A stretch of 64,000 nt of DNA from Antrodiella citrinella (lineage: Eukaryota; Basidiomycota; Agaricomycetes; Polyporales; Steccherinaceae), in contig SGPM01000075.1 of the NCBI GenBank assembly GCA_004802725.1, positions 28,927 to 92,926 of the forward strand, in the 5' to 3' direction. The number at the start of each line of letters is the position of its first letter. Position 1 is the stretch's first letter. A program made the translations under genes and the position numbers. This document shows positions 36,001 through 46,608 of the stretch, piece by piece. The notes beneath the pieces are model-generated. The model ran no database searches and was not told where the DNA came from. It saw only the letters and a program-made list of their open reading frames with translations.

Positions 36001-37003
36001 TCACCGACATATTTGCGAGCGGAGTAAAGGGAGTAGAAGTGATACAAGTTTGACAGCGCACTGAAGAACTTGCTTGTGCCGCCCATCTTGTAGCCGATGA
36101 CGAGTCTGTGCTCGCGGCTGCCTTCGACTTGGAAGACCTCGATGACGGGACCATAGCGCTTCTCGACGTTCCACATAACATTCTGGTAGATCTCAAGCGT
36201 GTTCTCGCTCGCTTTCTCGAGGAAGACTGGATCACAGACAGCGCGGATATCGGTTCTCCTAAAGGAAATTAGTATGTGCACGTCAGGTTCTTGAAAGAGA
36301 CTTACCCGTCGGTACGCGTAGAAGCGGGTGGGACCTCAGGAAAGTTGCACTTCGTGACGAAGTAACACCTCAACTGCTGCGATGCAGTAGCAGAGACCGC
36401 GCCATAAGAACGGTAGGTCTCCAGGCGGAATGCATTCTCTCGCGTGGACTTGTCCAAGAACAGCGCGTCGATCCTCGATTCGCAGTTGGATCCTGGACCT
36501 TCTGTTGTGGTCTTACCGGGAGGGCTCGTATGGATGAACGTCGCGCCAGTAGCCTCGTCGATCTTCTCGAGGTCAATCACGAGCTTGGAGGGATCGTGTT
36601 TGGTGTAGGCGAGGACTTTCGCGCCGAAAAGAGCAATGATGTGATCCGAGATGACCTCTTCAGATTCGGATGCGAAGTAGTTGTCGTCGATTCCGAGGTA
36701 TGAGTAGAACCAGGCTACTTCGTTGGCGACAAGCTCACGAGGAACGAATCCCTGATCCACGTCGGATGGTCAACAAACCTCTGCAGAGGCTCAATGGCTG
36801 GTGGCACGTACCTTTCGGCCGACTATGGCCTCTACTTTGGACCTCTGTTCACTCTTGCCCTTGAAGACTGGAGTAACGTATCCGGGGACATTCTTGACGC
36901 GATGCAATGGGGTATCGCCTCCTCCGGCGAGACTGCGAGTGACGGCAGCACCAAGGTGGGAATCGGGAGTGCGGCTGATGTCTGATTCGACCGGAGTGGA
37001 CAT
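33049..37003 (-). CDS. GDH2: NAD-dependent glutamate dehydrogenase (large fungal form)
   Basis: Catabolic NAD-linked glutamate dehydrogenase, converting glutamate to 2-oxoglutarate and ammonia; large form of roughly 1050 residues, as in yeast Gdh2. Start MSTPVESDISRTPD at 37003, though the frame is open to an upstream ATG at 37081. Regulatory N-terminal half: GFVPRELVANEVAWFYSYLG, DALFLDKSTRENAFRLETYR. Catalytic part: FRGFHIRFRDVARGGIRIV, LKNKDIPEGGAKGTI with the lysine of GGAKG, LLFFGPDEGTADMMDWAA, KVQTGGPDGDLGSNEILLS, KADIFVPCGGRPEAVN, FVVEGANLFFTQQARLFLE, and the C-terminus SSVDFFHFARDLAV. About a dozen short introns. Together with the glutaminase at 3622 it fits use of amino acids as nitrogen and carbon sources. 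Symbol by homology. Confidence 0.96.
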
Positions 37004-38050
37004 GGTCTTGATTAGATGATTACGATGAGCTCTACGATGCTGATGTTGGATTGAACTGGCGAACGATGTGGACGACGACAACGGCGAGGATTGTGAGATC
37101 GGGAAGGAAGAATGGCCTTGACCCTAGCTTTATTTCGTGGTTTTATACGTCGCACAAGATCCATGACTCTAGAGCGTCATTTCTCTCCGGAACTTGACCT
37201 TGAGCTTGGTCTCGGCTACCTTGACGATACACTCTCCATTGCATTTTACGCCTCACTTGGCCTGATCCAACAAATATTGTGTGGTCTAATGCGGACGTAG
37301 TATCTCATCTAAGCTCGTAGACCAGGCTCGCAATGTCACCGCAGGGTTGCAACTTTCCACTCGTTTCGCAAGTTCATTCAACTGCTCATAACTTGATCCG
37401 ACCGGTTCTTTCATCCCCTACAATAATTTTCTCTCAACCGTCGGGACTCGGCCGGTTCTAAAAACTCATCCAGTAGGTCCGGTCGCCACTGAATAAGTTA
37501 TGCTGTGTGCTGACGCAACGTGAACAGTGTCCGTGAATATGTCACTCTTACTGCGAGGAACAATGACGGGAAACACCTGACTTACTGCTGACGACCCGTC
37601 GTACATAACCCCGACATAAGGGTGAGCATCGGGCGTTCGCATAAGGGATCAGGTGTGTGTGTTCTAGACCGCCCACCTGAACGGGTCGCTGCCTGCAGGT
37701 CTTGTCGCGATATCGCATGTGCATGGCGAACGGAGAGTGCTTGCATAAAAGACACAGTCGTGGTTTACAACGTGCGAGGCGACTTCTGACGCTACGTATT
37801 GAACGTTGAACACGATGGTAACAGCCTGACGATACATTGTGAGATCTAAACACGTTTGACTCAGGACGCTAAGACAGCCGTGTAGGCGAGTCGTGGTCAA
37901 GAAAATCTTTTTCCTGCTTCAGGAAACAAGGGATACGCACGGATATCGATGAAGGAAGATCGCACAGAACGACCCTTGAACGTTGGAGAGATTGGAACAA
38001 AAGAACAGTTGTATGAGTCTGAGACCAAAGCAGATGAACGGGCTCAGCGC
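37004..38050. other. intergenic
   Basis: About 1.05 kb upstream of glutamate dehydrogenase and downstream of the next F-box-like gene. It includes CCGGTTCT repeated near 37400 and 37460. No convincing gene on either strand. Confidence 0.4.
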
Positions 38051-39492
38051 TCATGTGTCAGAACCGGGTGCCAATCTGTACAAATATCCAATCAACGTGA
38101 GCCACAACTTGTAGAAAGCAATAGATAAAAGCCACACCTCAACTTCAAGAATTCCACGGTCTTCCCATTCTGACAACTCCTGCCGAACCATGATTGGCCT
38201 CCAGTTCAGCTCGACCGGTATCAATCTATCTCCCAACGCACATACGACAACGAGCTTGTTCAAGGCACGGAATGAACGTAGGACGCTGCGCAACCTCTCC
38301 CAGTCTAGTCCACGCTGTTGTGACAAAGTTCTGTGTAAATCCAGACGGGCAGCGATACAATTATCCTTCATACACCACACAATCATCCCGAGGGTGAGTT
38401 TCAAAGAAGGTAGCGTGGACGCTTGACAATATGTCAAGGACGTCCGAACACGCAATATTGAACTTGTCGTATTCGAATATCGGTGTGCTCAGCCTGAGGT
38501 ACACCCAGTAAAGGACAGTTTTCGCGGCTCTGGCAGGGGTACTACATGGTTGCTCGAATAAGTCAAATAAAAGGACAGGGAGGGAAAAAAGCGACACTGA
38601 CGATTCGCGACAGTGACTGCTGGGGGCTTAGACACTAGTATGACGCCGAGTTCGCAATGTGTGAGGCGTGTACATTGCTGGAGCAGTTTCAGCAGCGGAC
38701 ACGATGTCCTCTGCACTTTTACGGTGATCGCAGAAGTGAGTGTGCTGGTGGACTGGATCCGCAAGATCATCCAGATAATGAAGGGCAACTCGGTAGGTCC
38801 GCGTTCGTATGAGACGTCCAACGTCCCGACGGTCAACTTGTCGATGCTATAGCCACCAGCGGCGTGCACCTCGAGTGAATGCTTGTAATACGTCTACATT
38901 GTGAGCCAATTGAACTCCTTTCTGAGGCAGTGACATATGAATAATGGCACCTTGGGGCAAAGTGTCCCGATGTGAGTGAACAGGGAGAGTGCCCGGAGCG
39001 TAACGTCGGCCCATCTAGGCTCTTCCGTTTCACAGAGATCCAGGTAGAGATAGTCAATGTCAAAGACAGGAAGCTCAGGAGGCGGACACGTATTGAAGAA
39101 AACGAGGTCCACGTGCTAAACGGTCAATCTCTGGAGACTGGGCAGTGCGGACAAGATGCCCTGGCAAGAGAACATCTCCATCTATCCGTTTGATACCATC
39201 CTTCGGAACGGCCCCGATTTCCAGGCGCGATTGTAGACATAGATGTCGCTATGAGAGGGGATGCTATCAACATATCGCGAAACGCTTGAAAACGATCGGA
39301 TATGACCAGTTCACGGAATATATGAGGTCTTGCGACCCCACAGTACCAGCGGCAGGCCAGAGAATACGCCATAAACGTCGTTTTCTCTTCCGGAGGAAGA
39401 TGTCCCAGTATCGTATTCCATGTCTCCACAGGGAGTTCGGGAAATTTATCTGCTATGGCTGTGGCGGCGACGACCAAATATGCGCGAGCCAA
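38051..39492 (-). CDS. F-box-like protein
   Basis: Agaric F-box-like orphan. Start MARAYLVVAATAIADKF, then the F-box-like motif ELPVETWNTILGHLPPEEKT and YSLACRWYCGVARPHIFREL. Later exons include FPVFDIDYLYLDL-like strands (VFDIDYLYLDLCETEEPRW), HAAGGYSIDKLTVGTLDVSY, LLKLLQQCTRLTHCELGVIL and a C-terminal exon LPSLKLTLGMIVWCMK through WERLRSVLRSFRALNKLVVV. Introns are short and several; the exact 3' end is approximate, since the last open frame continues to 38051. The target protein is unknown. Confidence 0.65.
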
Positions 39493-39920
39493 ACAGCTGC
39501 CAACACTCCGAAGTCAGTCCTCGTTGGCGAGTACGGAAGTGTTCACGTACCAGAAATTCAAGAAGTGGGGAGATTCTTCAGGCGAGAAGCGAGATAGTGG
39601 TGGTAGGCCAAGATGACGGAGGATGAAGAGTGCTGTATGGTCGGTCTATCATGCTTCCCATGCAGCGCGGCTACTCGGGCCACAAAAAAACGACTGAAAG
39701 CTGGCTGCAAAAGCGTTCGGCTCCAACGTGTGACACAAAAGCCTAACATGCACCCCACTGCGAGGAAGATTTGAGTTTAAAATGAACCGCTTCATTACTG
39801 TCTAGCGAAAGCGATACAAAGTGGCTATATAGTTTTGGCACGACAAGACCCCGGACATCTAAGGGAGGTACATCTGAGTGCAGTGATCATGGTAAGTGGT
39901 GAGCGGTACACACCTATCGC
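39493..39920. other. intergenic
   Basis: Upstream of the F-box-like gene (-) and downstream of the processing peptidase (-). No gene seen. Confidence 0.4.
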
Positions 39921-41618
39921 TTAGTATGTCAACGAAGACATATCCGCACGGATACGGTTGTAGTCGAGAAGACCATCAACAGGTCCAACGGCAGCCAACG
40001 CAATCTAGTAGCCAATGAACAAAGACATCCGCAACATGTGTGAAGTGAAACTTACATCTTGGTCCCATAGGTACTTCTGAGCAACACGCTTGATCTCGTC
40101 GGGGGTAACAGCGTCAACAGCGTTCTCAATCTGTTTGGGTGTCATGCGACGGCCGCTGGTAACGAGCTGACGACCGACATCCTCGGCAATAGCGGTGGTG
40201 CCGTCCAAGCTGAGGAGCAAGCTGGCCTTGAGCTGGCTCTTGGCACGCTCAACCTCGCCCTGGGTAGGGCCAAGCGACATACGCGTCCACTCCTTCAGCG
40301 TGAAGTGAGCGACATCGTCCAGGTTCATGAGGTTCTCGGTGACGATGTAGATACCCCACAGACCGGTGTCGGAGTACGACGTGGAAAATGACATGAAGCT
40401 GTTGGCTAGATTGTTGGAAGAGATGATGTGAGAGAGACGGGAGGACATCAAGCCAGCAGAGCCAAGGGAGCGGTCCCAGTTACCGAAGATGGACTGCATG
40501 ACGAGCATGGGGTAGTAATCGGGGGACGACCAGCCAACACCCTCGACGGCAATCGCGAGATGTGCGGTGTTCATGGTGTCGTCACGGACGCGAACTTCAG
40601 AACCAATGAACTTGGTCTTGGGGTGAGCCAGACGACCGAGGGGAATTGGGTTGGCAGACACAGGCAGAGAAGAGAAGTGCTTCTCCGCAAGCTTGACGAG
40701 CTCACTGTGGTCGACACCACCAGTACCAACCAAAACCATGCGGTCAGCAGTGTAGTTGGTCTTGATGTACGAGTCCAGGTCGTTGCGGTTGATAGAGAGG
40801 ATGTTAGCCTTAGGGCCGAGGATTGTTCGTCCAAGGGGTTGACCTGTATGGAAATGAGCTGCAAATTACCTATCACGAACAGTAGAATTACTCACCTTGA
40901 AAGGCAATCGAGTGCAGGTGGTCAAAGACAACCTCCTCCATCTGCTTGTCAACCTCCTGCTGCTCCCGGAGAATAACATCACGCTCCCGCTCGATCGCAG
41001 CGTTATCCAGCTTGGAGTTCTGGAGAATGTCGCTGATGATGTTTACCGACTGGCCAACGTCCTTGCGAAAGCTCTTCGCGTAGTACACGGTTTGCTCGCG
41101 GGAAGTGTACGCGTTCAAGTGTGCGCCAAGGTTCTCAACCTCCAGCTCAAGAGCATGCTGACTCCGCTGGTTGGTGCCCTTGAAGGCCATATGTTCCAGG
41201 AAGTGTGCGGTACCATTGGTCTTGTCAGTTTCGGCTCTTGAACCAGCATCTATCCAGACTCCAACGGTGGCCGTTTGAGCGTGAGGATGTGACTCGGTAG
41301 CGACAGTCAAGCCATTGGAGAGAGTGGTAGTCTCGGTCACAGGACTGGGAAGTCTGACCGCGGTCGCGAAAGACCGTAATGTGCGCTACAAGGAGATGGA
41401 GTACAATTAGATCTATGCACGACAAAGACAGTGAGGCAGAAGGGAAAGCGACGCGGAACACTCTGATATTGAGACAAGAAAAAGGACCACGAAATGAGCT
41501 GCAGCACCACGTCTGCAGCGAACATCCCTCCAAAACCGGAAGAGAGCTCGACACTTACCGGTGTACGCGCACTACGCAACGCCCGCCCTAGTGAGGAAGA
41601 AAGAGTCCGAGGAACCAT
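39921..41618 (-). CDS. MAS1: mitochondrial processing peptidase, beta subunit
   Basis: Catalytic beta subunit of the matrix processing peptidase (M16 metallopeptidase), which cuts presequences from imported proteins. ATG 41618 ([19 protein letters not shown]) gives an Arg/Ser-rich presequence split by an intron. The zinc motif HxxEH is in [17 protein letters not shown], and the downstream region [20 protein letters not shown] carries the third zinc-ligand glutamate. Also [38 protein letters not shown] and [19 protein letters not shown]. The C-terminal exon is [20 protein letters not shown] then DMSSLTY. Length and motif order are normal. The upstream promoter falls into the assembly gap 31 bases away. 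Confidence 0.96.
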
Positions 41619-41648
41619 CGAGGTCGTCGTGGAGAACGTTGGGGAAAG

Positions 41649-42200
41649 NGNCGNNGNNCACTNNNANNNNGNNNNNNNNNNNNNNNNNNNNNNNNNNNNN
41701 NNNNNNNNNNNNNNNNNNNNNNNNNNNNNNNNNNNNNNNNNNNNNNNNNNNNNNNNNNNNNNNNNNNNNNNNNNNNNNNNNNNNNNNNNNNNNNNNNNNN
41801 NNNNNNNNNNNNNNNNNNNNNNNNNNNNNNNNNNNNNNNNNNNNNNNNNNNNNNNNNNNNNNNNNNNNNNNNNNNNNNNNNNNNNNNNNNNNNNNNNNNN
41901 NNNNNNNNNNNNNNNNNNNNNNNNNNNNNNNNNNNNNNNNNNNNNNNNNNNNNNNNNNNNNNNNNNNNNNNNNNNNNNNNNNNNNNNNNNNNNNNNNNNN
42001 NNNNNNNNNNNNNNNNNNNNNNNNNNNNNNNNNNNNNNNNNNNNNNNNNNNNNNNNNNNNNNNNNNNNNNNNNNNNNNNNNNNNNNNNNNNNNNNNNNNN
42101 NNNNNNNNNNNNNNNNNNNNNNNNNNNNNNNNNNNNNNNNNNNNNNNNNNNNNNNNNNNNNNNNNNNNNNNNNNNNNNNNNNNNCNNGNNNANNNTAATN
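41649..42200. other. assembly gap (run of n)
   Basis: About 550 undetermined bases with a few scattered calls at the edges. It removes the promoter of the processing peptidase gene. Any open frame through it is meaningless. Confidence 0.98.
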
Positions 42201-43634
42201 GTTCCAAGAAAGGAGCAGTTAGGTCANTCATGAGCAAGCCGCTCCNANTCGGAGGTGATGGCGCTNAGGTTNTCTTGTAGATATGCACTCGATGCTCTGA
42301 GTAGGTGGACAGGACCTCTTGACGCAACAGGTACGATGGGCATTGCCGTCTTGTGCACAGACGGAATCACCAAGACTCATCCGAAACTGAGACGAACCGT
42401 CTGCGTAAGTTAAAAAGTGTACGCCCTCTCCTACTACAAGCCTAGTACAAGGTGCACGCCATGCCAAACTTCAGGTGGTACTTTGCAGCGGAGGGTGTGA
42501 TCTTTAGAGACCAGATTTCCCAGCTTGAATCTTCCGGGACTCGTGACTCGGAAGGAGTTTCAAATTTTCTTCTACTAGAATTAGCAAGTCCGTATGAGTC
42601 TCGCGATNAGTCTCTCCAAAGTCGTTCGAATCCAAATAGCCAGAGGATGAACGTTGACTGTGGCATACTNCGGCAAGAGCAAGATATTCCTGTCAGGTCA
42701 GGAGTTGCGTGCGGGATGGTTTCGGTGAAGAAACTACCAGCTCAGTCTTCACACTTCACCACATGTACAGCTTTACTTCTCCGCGTCCCTCTAAGTCCTG
42801 CAGGTTACCTTGAGCATACTTCGCGAAGCAGATGCATACCAGCCTAACTCTAAAGGTTACGCCAATGACCAACGTTTGTCACTCCATTCGCTTTGTTGCT
42901 ACACGCACTGGCAGGTGAGATATGGGTGNNCCTGATAGCTAGAAAGCCACGGCCTCGAGGTGAATGGCACTGATCGGATACGCGTTATCATGCCACAGNA
43001 TGATACCAAGGTTCCAAGCATTATGCGCAGTCACTGGGCCGGCCAACGGTGCAGATTCCTTCGATGCAAGACACCTATTCAACACCCTCCCAACGCTGGT
43101 CCCATGCACAATGACAGAGTCAGACAGCGCGTCAGATTCGCCAGCCNCAAGGGCCCGACTAGTCGGCCGAACACATTGCATTGGCAACAACAGTCGCATG
43201 ATCAGTACCATTGAGCGGTAGGTGGAAAAGCACCTTTGTTCCCCTGCTGCCGTGATCCGTGGGGGCCTACTATTGTGCGATGTGCCCGAGACCGTTCAGA
43301 GTCCAGACATCCTGGGTGCCACTGCCAATGGGTGGGGGTCTCCATCCTTGTGACAATGTTGTCGCACCCTCCTGAGAATACCCGGCATGGAGAACGCCAC
43401 GATGCTGTGTTCTGAATCAATCTTCAGAGACACACGCGTTGGCCTGGTGCTCTGCTACAGGAGNCGGAAGTATTTTAGACCATTTAGTAATAGAGCAATC
43501 ACAATCAACGTCACTGCAAGCTGAGCCGGACTATATAATAGGGGACAAGCAAGCGACCCCANTACCATCTTGTAATTTCTCTTCTTCATCTCAATCCCTT
43601 TTGTACTCTTTCCTCTTTATTTCTCACATCCACC
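42201..43634. other. low-quality intergenic stretch
   Basis: 1.4 kb with isolated n characters. No gene recognised on either strand. The last 100 bases are the promoter and CT-rich leader of the following dehydrogenase gene. Confidence 0.4.
43531..43540 (+). promoter_or_regulatory. TATA box of SDR gene
   Basis: CTATATAATA about 95-100 bases before the ATG at 43635, followed by a strongly pyrimidine-rich leader (TCTCTTCTTCATCTC and more) and the start context CCACCATG. A typical fungal core promoter; prediction only. Confidence 0.55.
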
Positions 43635-45082
43635 ATGTCTCTCAGTGCACACAACAGTCGCCGTCCTTCTCCCNTGCGTCCCTACGATCCCATTTCTCCC
43701 ACAAATGGNGCATCGGTGCACCCCATCCTGCACGAGGGCCGTGTCGCAGTCATCACGGGCGGGGCAAGCGGGATCGGAGCAGCTGCAGCTCTCGAATTTG
43801 CAAAGTANGTGTACCCTGCTATTCCACCCACATTCGAGCGAGTCCTGATGAGTCCATTTCTGGCGCGCTGATCACTTACAGGCTCAAGATGAAGGTCGCG
43901 ATCGCAGACGTCAACGAAACCGCCCTCCAGAAAGTCGGTCAGGAGGCTGCCCAGATCGTCGGAGAGAGCAACGTCCTCGTCATCCCGACGGACGTCAGCA
44001 AGCTGGAAGACGTCGTTCGTCTCCGGGATAGAGTGTATGAAGCTTGGGGCGAGGTGAGCTTGTAGTGCTCAGCCGTCGTCTGCGGCTCTAGCCTGCACTT
44101 GCTCTTCCATTCCACCTATATGCATTCCTCACACATTCCTCCCATGCTCCTCGTATGGTTCCATCATCCACAATCCACTGTGTCTCTATGGCTGGGATAT
44201 CGTTTCTGGACATATAACCTCACCTATGTCGCGTGCTTCCCTTTTTCCAGGTCGCCGTGTTGATGAACAACGCTGGCATCGGCTTGAAAGGCACATCTTG
44301 GGATGGCTTGGACAACTGGCACAAGATCGTGGACGTCAACCTCTTTGGGTGAGCTATTCCATTCCATTTCCGCTCCATATCAACCACTCAATACGAGGTG
44401 ATCGGCAGCATTGTGAACGTCCAGCAGACCTTTGCGCCGTCTATGATCCATCAAGAGAACGCAGCCGCAATCATCAACACCGGATCCAAGCAGGGCATCA
44501 CCAACCCTCCGTAGGTCTTCNTNTGATGTCATCACATACGCTTTGGCTAAACGTCGATTCTGTAANAGCGGAAATGCGGCCTACAATGCTGCAAAGGCAG
44601 CAGTAAAGTCTCTGACGGAGGGTCTTGCGCACGAGTTGCGAAACAGCCCCAACGCGAATGTCACCGCTCACCTGTTGATGTACGTCTTCACTGTCTTGTA
44701 TTATCCCTAGCCATGCTGATCATGCGCTACAGTCCGGGTTGGGTCTGGACTGGCATGACTGGCAAGAAAGACGGCGANGAGAAACCAGCCGGTGCTTGGA
44801 CCGCACAAGAAACTGTCTTGTACATGGTACGTGTTACCGATCTCCACGANTCCACTAGATGAGTCGTGGCTCATATACNCTTTGCAGTTGGACAAGCTCC
44901 ACGAAGGCAAATTTTACATCCTGTGCCCGGACAACGACACGAGGAAGGAAGTCGACCAGCTCCGCATTCTCTGGGGCGCGAGCGACATCGCTGAGGGCCG
45001 CCCCGCGCTGAGTCGCTGGCATCAGGACTACAAGGCCTTGTTCGAGGAGTACATCAAGGAAGGCCTCGCCCAATTCGACTGA
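43635..45082 (+). CDS. short-chain dehydrogenase/reductase
   Basis: Classical SDR oxidoreductase (NAD(P)-dependent Rossmann fold); the substrate is unknown. Start MSLSAHNSRRPSP. Cofactor motif VAVITGGASGIGAAAALEF, then LKMKVAIADVNETALQKV with the acidic residue after beta-2 that suggests NAD preference, VAVLMNNAGIG (NNAG motif), IINTGSKQGITNPP with the catalytic serine region, and the catalytic YNAAK in GNAAYNAAKAAVKSLTEG, followed by PGWVWTGMTGKKDG. It ends YIKEGLAQFD at 45082. Around six exons. Scattered n characters fall in the coding sequence (near 43674, 43709, 44778) and in one donor (GTANGT at 43805), but the frame survives. Confidence 0.9.
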
Positions 45083-46608
45083 GAAGCGGCGGGCGGAGAG
45101 GAGATGTGGGGGCGAAAAAACTTGTAGAAGAAGATAGACGGCTTTTCGGATAAAGGAAATTATATTCAGTGTAGTTGTAATCGGATGGCTCTGCTCTTGC
45201 TACATGNANCTCTTCATNTTGCTTGACCGGAACGTAGAATGGATCGGAAGATACGGCTAGTACACTTGTGTGTAGGAGGATGGCACGCGTATATATGACT
45301 TTCCAACGTAGCAGCCCGCCGCTGGATGGGAGTGGGTCCTTAAAGGTAACANGTAACATNTTGATGAGGGTCCGGAAACGAGCATCCGGACAGCTTTCGT
45401 ATCGTGTGCACGCCTTACCNCCCATATTCCGCATATCTATGAATATCACTGTGTCNGCACGATAAGACCAGAACACGATACTAAGTGCCTCTTCTTATCG
45501 ACATGCGTATCTGTATGTCAATAAACGCAGCTGCTGGTCCGAGTGTGGCGCACCGATAATTACTCTCGTGGAAAGCATGGGGTGGAGGCNGCAAGCGGGA
45601 TCCATCCTAGCGGGCTTGTAGCGGGCACACGACAGCTTGCACCCGACTCAAATGATTTCTCGGTATCGGGCTCGGTGACCAACTCGTGACCAAACACGCA
45701 GGATCCGGACTGGGGAGCGGTTGAGTTTGATGTGGCACGGTATGGCATCTCTCTGGGATTTCGGCGAGTTAGCAGACAGAAGCAGACTCAGGGCTCATAG
45801 AATTCTCATCGAAGACAACGCCGTGCGAGGGGATTTGGCGANAGGCCCGGGGCACCACCATTCGTTCCAGACAATCTTGACTCGTCCGTCTCGCTAGATC
45901 TGCACGGACCGTATACCACAATGGTACATGTGTATCATATGCCGAATCTGAATGGCAAACATGATTGAGTTTGAACTGTGACGGGGAAGGTAAGAGCACA
46001 TACCTACCAGCATTGACTGTCCAAAGACTGTACTTTCCTGAAGACAAATGTATGTACTTCAGGAGGCACGGTTGTGGGACACGACGTTGGTGCTGGTAGC
46101 AAGTTGACGGTGTGAATTGAGTAGTAGATCTGACTCGATCATCTTGAGCATTCGACTGCCCTGCATATAATCTCATATCGTTCCTTTCGAATGAGTATCA
46201 TTTGGGGTGTTTCGGGTCTTGGGGAGAGCTGAAGAGGTCGTATCCAGAGGATGTGGTTGCCAGAAGCAAGTTTAAGTTATTCATTGTCATAATTCAAGTT
46301 GCCGGTTGCTTTAGATAAGATCTACGGCAATCTTATCTTTTCTTTTTGCCAATGAGGCTGGCGACCTTCGGCATTCCTCTCATGGATCGTACACATTCCT
46401 CCACTCTGAACTAGTCCTTTCGAACGCGGAAAGGATCAACAACTGGATGTCGTTCGCGTCCTGAAGCCAACTTTTTGTCACGAGCGTCGTTCATTGTCAG
46501 GCATATTGTCGGCTGCTTGGGCCATGCGTGCGTCATGCTGGTTTGGTCGTGTTCCCTGTTCTCATCACTCACCCCATCGACCCTTTGCTTCTCTACAGCA
46601 CTCTCAGT
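45083..46608. other. long intergenic region
   Basis: 1.5 kb with scattered n up to about 45841. No coding frame with recognisable content. The right end probably holds the Trk promoter. Confidence 0.4.

Noticed and set aside
41494..42327. Long open frames on both strands through the run of n
   Set aside because: They exist only because undetermined bases contain no stop codons.
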